Origin: Flavobacterium zepuense
GTDB lineage: Bacteria > Bacteroidota > Bacteroidia > Flavobacteriales > Flavobacteriaceae
Length of the DNA: 64,000 nt
NCBI RefSeq assembly: GCF_007097145.1
Contig: NZ_VJVZ01000003.1
Location: 186,001 to 250,000, forward strand
Reading direction: 5' to 3'
Shown: positions 1 through 9,081 of the stretch, in pieces
How the letters are laid out: every line of letters starts with the position of its first letter
How positions within the stretch are numbered: position 1 is the stretch's first letter
Program-made: the position numbers and the translations under genes
Notes under the pieces: model-generated
The model's database searches: none
What the model was told of the DNA's origin: nothing
Seen by the model: only the letters and a program-made list of their open reading frames with translations

Positions 1-1
1 C

Positions 2-2296
2 CGCCGCGAAGTGCTTACGGGCAAGGCAAAGTTTGGCATATTTGGCGATGGTAAAGAGGTACCGCAGCTGGCTATGGCAAAAGCCTTTAAAAACGGCGAT
101 TTCCGCTCCGGTTATTACCGCGACCAAACGTTTATGATGGCCATAGGCCAGTTAACCATACAACAGTTTTTTGCAGGATTATACGGCCACGCTTCTCTGG
201 AAGCCGACCCTATGTCGGCCGGGCGCCAAATGGGCGGGCATTTTGCTACCCATAGCCTTGATGAGAACGGAAACTGGAAAAACCTTACCCAACAAAAAAA
301 CTCAAGTGCCGATATTTCCCCTACTGCCGGGCAAATGCCTCGCTTACTGGGTTTGGCGCAGGCTTCTAAAATATACAGGAATGTTAGCGGTACTAATAAT
401 CCAAACTTCTCTATAAACGGTAACGAAATTGCCTGGGGTACTATTGGCAACGCCAGTACATCCGAAGGGTTGTTTTTTGAAACCATAAACGCCGCCGGTG
501 TACTACAGGTACCTATGGTTATAAGCGTTTGGGATGATGAATACGGCATATCGGTACACGCACGCCACCAGACTACCAAAGAAAGCATCTCTGAAATATT
601 AAAAGGCTTTCAGCGTGATGAAAATGCAAAAGGCTACGAAATAATTACCGTAAAAGGCTGGGATTACCCCGAGCTTGTGGCCGCTTACGAGAGGGCTTCG
701 CACATTGCACGTACAGAGCATGTACCTGTGTTAATGCACGTATACCAGCTTACACAGCCGCAGGGCCACTCTACATCGGGCTCGCATGAGCGTTATAAAA
801 ACTCTGACCGCCTGCAATGGGAAGGCGAGTTTGACTGTATTGCACAGATGAAAAAATGGATGCTTGATAATAATATAGCTGCCGATGACGAATTAGAAGC
901 TATAGAAAAACAAGCTAAAGTAGATGTGCTTGAGGCAAAAAAAGCCGCTTGGTCGGCCTATCAGGATCCTATCAAGCAGGACCGTACGGAGTTTATCACA
1001 CTATTAAATTCAATCGCCGCTCAAAGCGACAATAAAGTTTTTATAGAACGATACAGTAACGAACTGGCGGCCATTAAGGAGCCTATACGTAAAGACATCT
1101 TGGTGGTGGCACGTAAAGTGCTGCGCCTTATTATAAAAGAAGCCTCTAAAAGCACGCTTTCGGCCTGGATTACCGCGTTTACAGAGCGTATACAGCCAAG
1201 CTACAGTTCACATTTATATTCGCAGTCAGATAAAAATATTTATTCGATTACTGCCGAAGAGGCCCGGTATGGCGATACCCCTGCCGAAGCCGATGGCCGT
1301 GTTATCATCCGCAATAATTTTGATGCACTGTTTACAAAATATCCTGAAGCTATGGTTTTTGGTGAAGATTGTGGCGGCATTGGCGATGTTAACCAGGGGC
1401 TTGAAGGCTTACAGGAAAAATTTGGCGATTTCAGGGTGTGCGATGCCGGTATTCGCGAGGCTACCATTTTAGGCCAGGGTATTGGTATGGCCATGCGCGG
1501 CCTTCGTCCTATTGCCGAGATCCAATATCTTGATTACCTGTTGTATGCATTGCAAATTATGAGCGACGACCTTGCAACACTGCAATACCGTACCGCAGGC
1601 AGACAGAAAGCGCCGCTTATTATACGTACCCGCGGCCACAGGCTGGAGGGTATATGGCACTCAGGTTCGCCTATGGGTATGATAATTAATGCGCTTAAAG
1701 GCATCCATGTACTGGTACCAAGAAACATGACCAAAGCAGCCGGTTTTTACAATGCCCTTATGGAGGCCGATGAACCTGCCCTTGTTATAGAATGCCTTAA
1801 CGGCTACAGGCTTAAAGAAAAGATGCCGGTTAACCTTGGCGACTTTAAAACACCTATTGGCGTGGTAGAAACCATTAAAACAGGTAGCGACATTACTATA
1901 GTTTCTTACGGTTCTACACTTAGGGTTATAGAGCAGGCTGCAAAAGAACTGCTTGAAACCGGTATTGATGTAGAGATAATTGATGTGCAGAGCTTACAGC
2001 CGTTTGACCTTAACCACGACATTGTAAAGAGCGTGGCTAAAACCAACAGGCTGCTTGTTGTAGATGAAGATGTGCCCGGTGGGGCATCAGCATACATATT
2101 ACAGCAAATAATCGATGTACAGGACGCTTACAAGCATTTAGACAGCAAACCCGATACGCTTACCGCAAAAGAGCACAGGCCGTCTTATGGTACCGATGGT
2201 GATTACTTTTCTAAACCATCTTCCGAAGATATTTACGAAAAAATATATGCCATTATGCACGAGGCAAAACCGAATGAATATCCTGAGTTATATTAA
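2..2296 (+). CDS. 2-oxoacid dehydrogenase E1, fused alpha-beta subunits (5'-partial)
   Basis: Thiamine-diphosphate-dependent E1 component of a branched-chain 2-oxoacid (2-oxoisovalerate-type) dehydrogenase, which decarboxylates a 2-oxoacid and passes the acyl group to lipoyl-E2. About 760 residues are visible. The first half is E1-alpha-like, with the TPP region around WGTIGNASTSEG and a DDEYGIS segment. The second half is E1-beta-like, with VFGEDCGGIGDVNQG, then AEIQYLDYLLYALQ and a transketolase C-terminal domain ending near VDEDVPGG. The frame is open to the window edge (Arg-Arg-Glu before the first GTG), so the true start lies outside. Alpha-beta fusion is usual in Flavobacteriaceae. The E3 partner, dihydrolipoyl dehydrogenase, is encoded separately at 54216. 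Substrate range cannot be settled from sequence. Confidence 0.93.
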   Translation, partial: RREVLTGKAKFGIFGDGKEVPQLAMAKAFKNGDFRSGYYRDQTFMMAIGQLTIQQFFAGLYGHASLEADPMSAGRQMGGHFATHSLDENGNWKNLTQQKNSSADISPTAGQMPRLLGLAQASKIYRNVSGTNNPNFSINGNEIAWGTIGNASTSEGLFFETINAAGVLQVPMVISVWDDEYGISVHARHQTTKESISEILKGFQRDENAKGYEIITVKGWDYPELVAAYERASHIARTEHVPVLMHVYQLTQPQGHSTSGSHERYKNSDRLQWEGEFDCIAQMKKWMLDNNIAADDELEAIEKQAKVDVLEAKKAAWSAYQDPIKQDRTEFITLLNSIAAQSDNKVFIERYSNELAAIKEPIRKDILVVARKVLRLIIKEASKSTLSAWITAFTERIQPSYSSHLYSQSDKNIYSITAEEARYGDTPAEADGRVIIRNNFDALFTKYPEAMVFGEDCGGIGDVNQGLEGLQEKFGDFRVCDAGIREATILGQGIGMAMRGLRPIAEIQYLDYLLYALQIMSDDLATLQYRTAGRQKAPLIIRTRGHRLEGIWHSGSPMGMIINALKGIHVLVPRNMTKAAGFYNALMEADEPALVIECLNGYRLKEKMPVNLGDFKTPIGVVETIKTGSDITIVSYGSTLRVIEQAAKELLETGIDVEIIDVQSLQPFDLNHDIVKSVAKTNRLLVVDEDVPGGASAYILQQIIDVQDAYKHLDSKPDTLTAKEHRPSYGTDGDYFSKPSSEDIYEKIYAIMHEAKPNEYPELY

Positions 2297-2302
2297 GCTT
2301 TT

Positions 2303-2460
2303 GGAACGCAGATTTAGCGGATGCTTCGCAGCACGGATTTTATAAGTCTAAACTATTCAAATAAAAAATTCCGGTGCTAAACCGGAATTTTTGTTTTATA
2401 CTATAATTAGTAATCATATTTGAAATCTGCGCTGCGAAGCATCCGCTAAATCCGCGTTCC
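2303..2460. repeat. 30-bp inverted repeat flanking a terminator
   Basis: Arms at 2303-2332 and 2431-2460 are reverse complements over 30 bp with one mismatch, and weaker pairing continues inward for about 10 bp. The arms read GGAACGCAGATTTAGCGGAT and onward. They enclose an independent terminator hairpin. The element fills the space between two convergent genes. It looks like a dispersed intergenic repeat arranged as a snap-back rather than part of either gene. Copy number in the rest of the genome is unknown. Confidence 0.85.
2364..2392. terminator. Bidirectional terminator between E1 and aldehyde dehydrogenase genes
   Basis: A 12-bp perfect stem (AAAAATTCCGGT / ACCGGAATTTTT) with a GCTAA loop ends in T-rich sequence on both strands. 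It suits termination of the two convergent genes. Confidence 0.85.
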
Positions 2461-2467
2461 ATTAATT

Positions 2468-3820
2468 TTATTTAATATACACCGTTTTTACGTTTACAAA
2501 TTCCAGTAAGCCTTCTTTAGCCAGTTCACGGCCAAACCCTGAGCGTTTAACGCCACCAAACGGCAACGCAGGGTCAGACTTTACCATCGCATTTATAAAT
2601 ACAGCACCTTCTTTAAAGAGGCTTATTTTTGTTTTGAGCGTCTCTACATCTTTTGTAAAGACAGATACACCAAGGCCAAACTCAGTTTTATTACTTAGCT
2701 CAACCGCTTCTTCAAACGTATCAAAAGGTACAACAGGCACAGCGGGTCCAAAAACCTCGTCTTTAAAAACAGGCATATCGGGCGTAACATTAGTAAGCAC
2801 TGTAGGTTCATAAAAAGCATTAGAACGCTTACCCCCTATCACGATCTTCGCCCCCATAGCAACCGAATCATCAACCTGCTTCTGCACATCCTCAGCAAGG
2901 TCTACCCTGGCAAGCGGGCCAATGTAAGTATCCTCATTCATTGGGTCGCCACTTTTTAATTCGGCCACACCTTTAATAAACTGCTCCATAAAGGCATCAT
3001 ATATGCTGCTGTGTACTAAAAAGCGTTTTGCAGCAATACAGCTTTGCCCGGTGTTTTGGAAACGGGCATTAATTGCAACAGGCACCGTGGCTTCAAGGTC
3101 GGCATCTTCAAGAACGATAAGGGCATTACTACCACCAAGCTCTAAAACCGCCTTTTTAACCTGTGCCGCTGCCGCAGATGCTACTGAAGTACCGGCTTTT
3201 TCACTCCCCGTAACCGATACACCGCTGATAACCGGATTATCAATTACCTCTTTAACCTGGTCGCCCGCAATAAGCAGGTTGGTATACACTCCATCAGGAA
3301 AACCGGCATCCCTAAATAGTTCCTCAATCAATATAGCACAGCCGGCAACATTACTGGCATGCTTTACCACAACAGTATTACCCGCTACAATTGCCGGTAT
3401 GGCAAACCTGAAAACCTGCCAGTACGGAAAGTTCCATGGCATTACCCCAAGTATCACTCCAAGTGGCTCATAAGTAACAAAACTTTCGGTGCCATCGGTG
3501 GCAATTTGCTTGTTTTTAAGGTACTCTTCTGCATTTTTTAGGTAATATTCGCACAACAACCTGCATTTTTCTACCTCTGCATGCGACTGCTTTATGGGCT
3601 TACCCATCTCTAAACTACACCTTTCCGCGAGATTTTGTTGTGATTTTGTTAATGCAAATACTAAAGTTTTTATAAAATTTAGTCTGTGTTGTACATTTGT
3701 ACTGCTCCAATTTTCAGCGGTTTCACTACTGTTTTGAAGGATTTTTTTTACGTGAGCACCAGTAAAATATTGATGTTCAGATAAAAAAGTTTTGTTAAAA
3801 GGATTGACTATAGAAAACAT
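2468..3820 (-). CDS. NAD(P)-dependent aldehyde dehydrogenase, succinate-semialdehyde type
   Basis: Oxidises an aldehyde, probably succinate semialdehyde, to the acid. The 450-aa length fits the family. Catalytic residues are visible: Asn130 in VMPWNFPYW, Glu227 in LELGGSN and the nucleophile Cys261 in NTGQSCIAAKR. The C-terminal PFGGVKRSGFGRELAKEG motif is intact. It is a single gene convergent with the E1 gene and divergent from ompA. Substrate is assigned only by resemblance to the GabD/YneI-like short SSADH group; other small aldehydes are possible. Confidence 0.88.
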   Translation of the reverse strand: MFSIVNPFNKTFLSEHQYFTGAHVKKILQNSSETAENWSSTNVQHRLNFIKTLVFALTKSQQNLAERCSLEMGKPIKQSHAEVEKCRLLCEYYLKNAEEYLKNKQIATDGTESFVTYEPLGVILGVMPWNFPYWQVFRFAIPAIVAGNTVVVKHASNVAGCAILIEELFRDAGFPDGVYTNLLIAGDQVKEVIDNPVISGVSVTGSEKAGTSVASAAAAQVKKAVLELGGSNALIVLEDADLEATVPVAINARFQNTGQSCIAAKRFLVHSSIYDAFMEQFIKGVAELKSGDPMNEDTYIGPLARVDLAEDVQKQVDDSVAMGAKIVIGGKRSNAFYEPTVLTNVTPDMPVFKDEVFGPAVPVVPFDTFEEAVELSNKTEFGLGVSVFTKDVETLKTKISLFKEGAVFINAMVKSDPALPFGGVKRSGFGRELAKEGLLEFVNVKTVYIK

Positions 3821-3927
3821 TTTTTACTTTTGCTTAAATTAATAGTAAAAATAACAAATATTTTCTTAGGATAATTTTACTATTTTTACCGAAAATTTCA
3901 AAGTACTGATAAACAAAACAATTATTT

Positions 3928-5193
3928 ATGAAGAAAGTTGTACTCCCCCTACTAATGCTGACGCTCACTTGTGCAAGTGTGCGTGCGCAGGACAAAGAAG
4001 AAAGCACCACAACGGGTGCAAATGATTTCAAAAAGGCGTCTATTGAGTTAGGTTTTGGTTTTGCCAAAGCTGCAAACCCGATGACAGAAGGTTATCACAT
4101 GAGCACCACGAACTTGTTCGATGCAAATTTAGGGTTCAGGTATATGTTCAACACTAAATTTGGTTTGAAGTTAACAGGTTTCTATGACAAGTTTGAAGGT
4201 GATGATATCAGTGCTGACTTTGAAAGCAGCGCTTACGGTGGAACACTTGAAGGTGTTGTAAACTTAGGCCGCGTTATGGGCTTTGAATCATGGACAAAAC
4301 ACCTTAACATTTTAGGACACGCTGGTGGTGGTGTTACCATGCTTAAAAATGACGATTACGATTTAGATGATGATGTACTTGGTACCATTGTTTTTGGTTT
4401 AACCGCACAGTACAAAATAGGTAACTTTGGTGCTATCCAGGGAGACTTCTCTATGCTAAATAACTTTGGCCACCAAAGAACTTGGGATGGCGCTGTTTAT
4501 GATGCTAAAGGAAGACAAGGTTTTGATAGCTCACTTTACCATGCAACACTTGGCCTTGCTATTTACATAGGACAAAAAGGACAGCCTCATGCTGACTGGT
4601 ATGTTGATGAGAAACCGGATGCTATTGAAGAAGCTGAAAGCCGTATAGAAGAGCTTGAAACAATGATGAACGACACCGATAAAGATGGTGTGCCGGATTA
4701 TCTTGATGCTGAGCCAAACTCTGTTGCAGGTGTTAAAGTGGATAGCAAAGGTAGAAGCATCGACTTAAACAACAACGGTATTCCTGACGAAATGGAATCT
4801 TATGTTGAGCAGAAAAACGCTGAAATGAAACAAAGCATAAACGCTGACCTTGCCGACCTAATTAACGGTGGTTATGTAAATGTTTACTTTGACTTTAATA
4901 AAGACCAGCCTAATGCACAATCTGTAAGTGGTATTAACTTCCTTATCAAATACCTGAAAGAAAACCCATCTACATCTGCTGATGTTATTGGTTATGCTGA
5001 CGAGGTTGGAGATACTGAATACAACAAAGCACTATCTTCAAGAAGGGCTGAAAATGTTAAAGCAATACTTGTTGCTGCAGGTATCGATGCCGGAAGGTTA
5101 AACATTGTTGGTAACGGTGAAGACACATCTGTGAGCAAAGATTCTCAGTATGCACGTCAAACTGTAAGAAGGGTAACCTTTATACTTAAATAA
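3928..5193 (+). CDS. OmpA-family outer-membrane porin with TSP3 repeats
   Basis: Outer-membrane beta-barrel anchored to peptidoglycan. A signal peptide ends at VRAQ (about residue 21). Residues 30-220 form a barrel-like N-terminal domain. Residues 245-300 hold calcium-binding thrombospondin type-3 repeats (DTDKDGVPDYLD and NNNGIPDEME). The C-terminal OmpA domain starts at VNVYFDFNKDQPNAQS and contains the peptidoglycan-binding pattern ending SSRRAENVKAIL. This architecture is typical of abundant Flavobacterium porins. A TACTTTTG box at 3826-3833 could be its promoter. A strong terminator follows. Confidence 0.94.
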   Translation: MKKVVLPLLMLTLTCASVRAQDKEESTTTGANDFKKASIELGFGFAKAANPMTEGYHMSTTNLFDANLGFRYMFNTKFGLKLTGFYDKFEGDDISADFESSAYGGTLEGVVNLGRVMGFESWTKHLNILGHAGGGVTMLKNDDYDLDDDVLGTIVFGLTAQYKIGNFGAIQGDFSMLNNFGHQRTWDGAVYDAKGRQGFDSSLYHATLGLAIYIGQKGQPHADWYVDEKPDAIEEAESRIEELETMMNDTDKDGVPDYLDAEPNSVAGVKVDSKGRSIDLNNNGIPDEMESYVEQKNAEMKQSINADLADLINGGYVNVYFDFNKDQPNAQSVSGINFLIKYLKENPSTSADVIGYADEVGDTEYNKALSSRRAENVKAILVAAGIDAGRLNIVGNGEDTSVSKDSQYARQTVRRVTFILK

Positions 5194-5221
5194 CAAAAGT
5201 ATACTCAAAAAATAAATATTG

Positions 5222-5251
5222 AAACCGCTGCTTATGCAGCGGTTTTTTTTT
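5222..5251 (+). terminator. Rho-independent terminator of the ompA-family gene
   Basis: Perfect 10-bp stem AAACCGCTGC / GCAGCGGTTT with a TTAT loop, followed by a run of T. It lies 28 bp past the stop codon. Confidence 0.95.
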
Positions 5252-5268
5252 ATCTTTAAAAGAAAACC

Positions 5269-5664
5269 ATGAACGAACGCGATACGGGTATCCTTACCCT
5301 TAGAGGTGAAGCTATTGGCGATATACACGAACAATCCGGTAAAGAAGAATCGTTTCAGAACAAGACTTTAAGGCCGGTGCTAAAGCTTCAAAATGATCTC
5401 TTTATAGAAGCATTTTTAAATTATGCCAACAAACAAAAAAACTATTTTTACACCCTCTCTATTGAGAAGAAATTGCATTACATTGAGAATACCATACACA
5501 AAGACATAAAGTTTAGGAATGCATTAAAGGGTATGATAATAGCACTGTTCACTGTAGAAGAATTTAAGGAATACACTCTTAATTCTTCTAACCTTAACAA
5601 ACGCATGATGAACCTCCTTATAGAGCGTTTAAAAGACCAGGTGCTATTACTTACGAACGAATAA
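5269..5664 (+). CDS. Conserved hypothetical protein, 131 aa
   Basis: I recognise no family domain. The protein is soluble, without signal peptide or membrane segment, mostly predicted helical, and charged (for example LSIEKKLHYIENTIHKD). A TATCTTTA box lies just upstream at the end of the ompA terminator and a clear terminator follows, so it appears to be a single-gene transcript. Codon use resembles its neighbours. Proteins of this look occur in Flavobacteria next to ompA-like genes, but that is a general impression, not a search result. Confidence 0.75.
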   Translation: MNERDTGILTLRGEAIGDIHEQSGKEESFQNKTLRPVLKLQNDLFIEAFLNYANKQKNYFYTLSIEKKLHYIENTIHKDIKFRNALKGMIIALFTVEEFKEYTLNSSNLNKRMMNLLIERLKDQVLLLTNE

Positions 5665-5667
5665 AAA

Positions 5668-5700
5668 AAGAGCCTCCGCAAAGAGGCTCTTCTATTTTAT
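5668..5700. terminator. Terminator between convergent genes at 5.7 kb
   Basis: Stem AAGAGCCTC / GAGGCTCTT with a 6-base loop. A-rich sequence lies on the left and T-rich on the right, so it can serve both convergent genes. Confidence 0.85.
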
Positions 5701-5715
5701 ATAGTTGAGGACTGA

Positions 5716-6135
5716 TTACTTCTTAGTAAAGACCAGCACTTCCTCCGTACCGTTCATTAGCATCAATTTTCCATCAGCAACTTTAGTAGTGTTTGCTTTT
5801 TGCAGCGCCGCCATATATTTATTTTCGCCACCACCGGGGCAAAACATTTTAGTAGACATCAGTGGCCCCAATGTAAGTGCACCTTTGTCTGTAAGGGTGT
5901 ATGTACCGCTATACCCGTTACAACCGCCTTTACCGTTAACTTTATTATCGGTTGTAAAATTTATAGTGGGCAGGCCGTTGTTAAATTCATCGGCTATGGG
6001 AGCACTGCCATTAATTGTAGAAAGTTCCCACTCTGTACCTGTTACAGGCGCGCTATCAACCGATTTTGTAGAATTACAGCTGCTTGTAAGCATTACCATA
6101 AAAAATGCACTACAGCCTATTATTAATTGTTTCAT
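5716..6135 (-). CDS. META-domain (HslJ-like) lipoprotein
   Basis: Small secreted lipoprotein of 139 aa. The N-terminus is a lipoprotein signal with Cys at the LTSSC box (about residue 20). The rest is one META domain, beginning TEWELSTING and containing KGGCNGYSGTYTL, MSTKMFCPGG and a C-terminal MNGTEEVLVFTKK. HslJ in E. coli belongs to this family and is linked to heat and novobiocin stress; the biochemical role is unknown. The gene is monocistronic. Confidence 0.88.
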   Translation of the reverse strand: MKQLIIGCSAFFMVMLTSSCNSTKSVDSAPVTGTEWELSTINGSAPIADEFNNGLPTINFTTDNKVNGKGGCNGYSGTYTLTDKGALTLGPLMSTKMFCPGGGENKYMAALQKANTTKVADGKLMLMNGTEEVLVFTKK

Positions 6136-6212
6136 AATCTTTTAGTTTTTGGTTATTCACCAAAGTTAAAGATTATCTTACAGAAACATATATTTTTTAG
6201 AATAGTTTAATA

Positions 6213-8240
6213 TTACAGCAGGCCGTTGTATTTGCGTATAAACCACTCGGCGCTTAGCGTAACGGCTAAAATAACCAGCAGCCAAATCCACTCTATAAGC
6301 GGAGATTTTTTAGTTATCTCTTTTTGTACTGCCTTATAGTTCTCATTTTCAGATAAGAATTTAATAAGCTTATCAGCAGTATCCGGATAGTAAACCGCGC
6401 CATTGGTATTGGCAGCCGTTTGCTGTAAACGTGCAAGGTCGGGGTTTACAAATTGTTTTTCAATTTCAAAGTCAAGTACCTCAAACGAACCTGCATAGCT
6501 GCTGCCCGACGTGCTTTCTTTAACCGTAAAGCTATATTGCCCGGCAGCAAGGCCGTCAAGGTTAACTTTATATTCGGCATTGCCCTTTAAAAAGTCAAAG
6601 CTCTTAGTAGTATTATCTTTCTTATTTTTAAGCTGTATGGTTAGCCTGGCATTTTCATCAAACTCATAGTTTTTATTAAAGTACTGTGCCGTGATGGGTA
6701 TCACTTCACCCGAATTATAAAAACTCTCATGGTTTACCACGAGCGATTTGCGTTTAGAGTTGGATGCTAAAAACTGTATGGTCTTGTCTATAAAAACATC
6801 AAACTGCTCGAATGATTTAGAGTTAAGGTGGCTCTCTACCCTCCACTTCCAGATGTTCTCGCCAAAAAGGTATGCGCTGCGCGCCGGGCCGGTTTCAGAG
6901 AACACCATAAGCGGGTTGCCGGTTTGCACATTACGTATGCGCGACTGCAACAGCGTGTTTACCCCTCCTTTTACGGTAATGGTACCAAAAGGGTGCGTAA
7001 GTGGCGGAAACTGGCTAAAACCAATGTCCTGCAAAGCAAAAAGGTTAAATTGCGCATTAAAATCGGCAAGGTAATCTTCGCTTTGCGATGTCATTTTAAA
7101 ATCGATACCGTTTTGGTACTGGTTAAGCAGGTTGAAGTCGGTGTTAAGGCCGGTAATTATAAAGGTATTTAACCCTGCATTTTTATTTTGCCCCATCAGC
7201 ATTTTAAACGATGCATCGGGCTGGTACAAAATAAGCACATTGTAATCCTGTAGCGATTTAACTTCAGATGGTTTTAGTATTGTAACCTTGCGCTGCTGGT
7301 TGGTTTCTATAGCGCGTTTTAAAGCACCAAGATCGGGGTGCGTTATGGCAGATATTATTGCCACCTCGCTGCGCTGGTCGATTACTTCAACCGCAAAATT
7401 CTTAACGTTGTTGTATTTGTTTTTTTCAGGTTCCGATGATGATAGCACTGCCTTATAGGTTTGTACCCCTACTTTAGCAGCATCTAACAATACCGAAACC
7501 GACTGTGCTTTTTTATCTTTAGAAAAGGCCACATTTTGCTTAAACAAAACCGAGTTGCCCTGCATAATGCTAAAAACTGCGTTAACGCTTTTGTTGCCGC
7601 TGTATTGTAAAAATACCTCTACCGGGAATTTGTTTTTAAGGAACGCATATTTGTTTACATTAACCTGGTTTACCTTTAGGTCTAAGACTGACGTAGTATC
7701 GCCCAGCACAATGGGGTAAACCGAAGTGTTTTCCTGAAAGCTGTATACATAGTCGTTACCTATGGTTTGGTTACCATCGGTTAAAATAACCACGGGGTAA
7801 TTGGTGTTCCTGTAAAGCTGCTTCAGGTTTTGTGCCGCTTGGTCTATATGCGTTTGCCTTCCTTTAAAATCGGGTGTTTTGCCTGCTTCAAAGCCATCTG
7901 CAAATGTGTAGGTTTGCACATCGTACTTATCTTTTAATGCCGAACTGCCCGCTATTTTAGCAGCCACAATTTTAGCAAGGCTGTCCTGCCCCAATTCTAT
8001 TATAGATAATGAGTTATCTATTAATATAGGTAGCGGAGTTTTAACCGTTTCAAGGTCTTTGCGCGTTATAATTGGGTTTATAAGCAGCACAAAGATGGAA
8101 AACCAGGTTACAAAACGCAAAAAGGCCAAAAAGAAGAACATCCTGCCCTTCTTTTTGGCTTTAAAAAGATATTGGTAAAACGACAATGCCAATGCTGCAA
8201 TTGCAGATAATAGTAATAATAAAACCGTAGATGCAGTCAT
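6213..8240 (-). CDS. Membrane-anchored von Willebrand factor A-like protein
   Basis: 675-aa membrane protein. Two N-terminal transmembrane segments (about residues 4-22 and 35-57) lead into a vWA-like domain with a metal-site pattern DNSLS at residues 75-79 and VILTDGNQT further on. A long extracytoplasmic beta-rich region follows, then a C-terminal transmembrane segment (WIWLLVILAVTLSAEWFI) at the end. The architecture resembles BatA/BatB-type and DUF4159-like Bacteroidota proteins, but the bat operon genes (MoxR ATPase, DUF58) are absent. Function is unknown; it may scaffold a cell-envelope complex. Confidence 0.78.
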   Translation of the reverse strand: MTASTVLLLLLSAIAALALSFYQYLFKAKKKGRMFFFLAFLRFVTWFSIFVLLINPIITRKDLETVKTPLPILIDNSLSIIELGQDSLAKIVAAKIAGSSALKDKYDVQTYTFADGFEAGKTPDFKGRQTHIDQAAQNLKQLYRNTNYPVVILTDGNQTIGNDYVYSFQENTSVYPIVLGDTTSVLDLKVNQVNVNKYAFLKNKFPVEVFLQYSGNKSVNAVFSIMQGNSVLFKQNVAFSKDKKAQSVSVLLDAAKVGVQTYKAVLSSSEPEKNKYNNVKNFAVEVIDQRSEVAIISAITHPDLGALKRAIETNQQRKVTILKPSEVKSLQDYNVLILYQPDASFKMLMGQNKNAGLNTFIITGLNTDFNLLNQYQNGIDFKMTSQSEDYLADFNAQFNLFALQDIGFSQFPPLTHPFGTITVKGGVNTLLQSRIRNVQTGNPLMVFSETGPARSAYLFGENIWKWRVESHLNSKSFEQFDVFIDKTIQFLASNSKRKSLVVNHESFYNSGEVIPITAQYFNKNYEFDENARLTIQLKNKKDNTTKSFDFLKGNAEYKVNLDGLAAGQYSFTVKESTSGSSYAGSFEVLDFEIEKQFVNPDLARLQQTAANTNGAVYYPDTADKLIKFLSENENYKAVQKEITKKSPLIEWIWLLVILAVTLSAEWFIRKYNGLL

Positions 8241-8272
8241 TAGCTAATTGTTATTCCAGAAAAAAATTAATA

Positions 8273-9019
8273 TTATGTATGCATACCGCCGTCTACACTC
8301 AGGGTCTGGCCTGTAATGTAAGCCGACATATCTGATGCTAAGAAAACGCACGCATTGGCAACATCCTCCGGAGATCCGCCCCTTTTCAAAGGAATGTTTT
8401 CCCTCCAGCCTTTAACTACCTCTTCAGACAGTTTTTCGGTCATTTCAGTTTCAATAAAGCCCGGTGCGATGGCGTTGCAACGGATGTTGCGGGAACCCAG
8501 CTCAAGCGCGATAGACTTGGTAAAACCTATCATACCTGCTTTAGATGCTGCATAGTTACTCTGGCCAGCATTACCGCTAAGACCTACAACAGAACTCATG
8601 TTTATAATTGAGCCTTTACGTTGCTTCAGCATTGTTTTCTGCACCGCTTTAGTCATGTTAAAAACCGACTTAAGGTTAACTTCTATTACTTTATCAAAAT
8701 CTTCTTCAGAGATGCGCAAAAGCAGGTTATCTTTAGTAATACCTGCATTGTTTATCAAAATATCTATAGCGCCAAAAGTGGCCAGTACGTCTTCTGCAAG
8801 TTTTTGTGCCTCATTAAAATCGGCAGCGTTGCTTTGGTAACCTTTAGCAGTAATACCATAAGCAGCAAGTTCTTCCTCTAAGGCTTTGGCAGCCTCTGCC
8901 GATGCGCTGTAGGTAAACGCAACATTAGCTCCATGCTGGGCAAATACCAAGGCTATACCACGGCCTATACCACGGCTTGCGCCTGTAATTATTGCCGTTT
9001 TTCCTTCTAATAATTTCAT
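8273..9019 (-). CDS. fabG: 3-oxoacyl-[acyl-carrier-protein] reductase
   Basis: NADPH-dependent reduction of 3-oxoacyl-ACP in fatty-acid elongation. It is a 248-aa short-chain dehydrogenase with the TGASRGIGRG cofactor loop at residues 12-21, NNAG, the catalytic Ser in NMSSVVGLSG, the Y-x-x-x-K pair in SNYAASKAG, and the C-terminal GQTLSVDGGMHT. The ATG at 9019 (MKLLEGKTA) is chosen because upstream in-frame sequence has no ATG and a -7 box lies at 9050-9057. It follows terC but has its own promoter. Confidence 0.93.
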   Translation of the reverse strand: MKLLEGKTAIITGASRGIGRGIALVFAQHGANVAFTYSASAEAAKALEEELAAYGITAKGYQSNAADFNEAQKLAEDVLATFGAIDILINNAGITKDNLLLRISEEDFDKVIEVNLKSVFNMTKAVQKTMLKQRKGSIINMSSVVGLSGNAGQSNYAASKAGMIGFTKSIALELGSRNIRCNAIAPGFIETEMTEKLSEEVVKGWRENIPLKRGGSPEDVANACVFLASDMSAYITGQTLSVDGGMHT

Positions 9020-9042
9020 AGGTTTGTTTGTTTTATAATAAG

Positions 9043-9071
9043 AAAGCCACAAATATAATAAATGTGGCTTT
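9043..9071 (-). terminator. terC terminator hairpin overlapping the fabG promoter
   Basis: A 9-bp perfect stem AAAGCCACA / TGTGGCTTT lies just after the terC stop codon. The loop and right arm contain the minus-strand -7 box of fabG. Confidence 0.7.
9050..9057 (-). promoter_or_regulatory. fabG -7 promoter box
   Basis: Minus-strand TATATTTG matches the Bacteroidota TAnnTTTG -7 element and sits about 30 bp before the fabG ATG, inside the hairpin ending the terC transcript. Confidence 0.65.
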
Positions 9072-9081
9072 ATTTATTTGC

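Noticed and set aside
2303-2460. Inverted repeat as transposon ends
   Set aside because: The interval is only about 160 bp and holds no coding sequence; no target-site duplication was evident.
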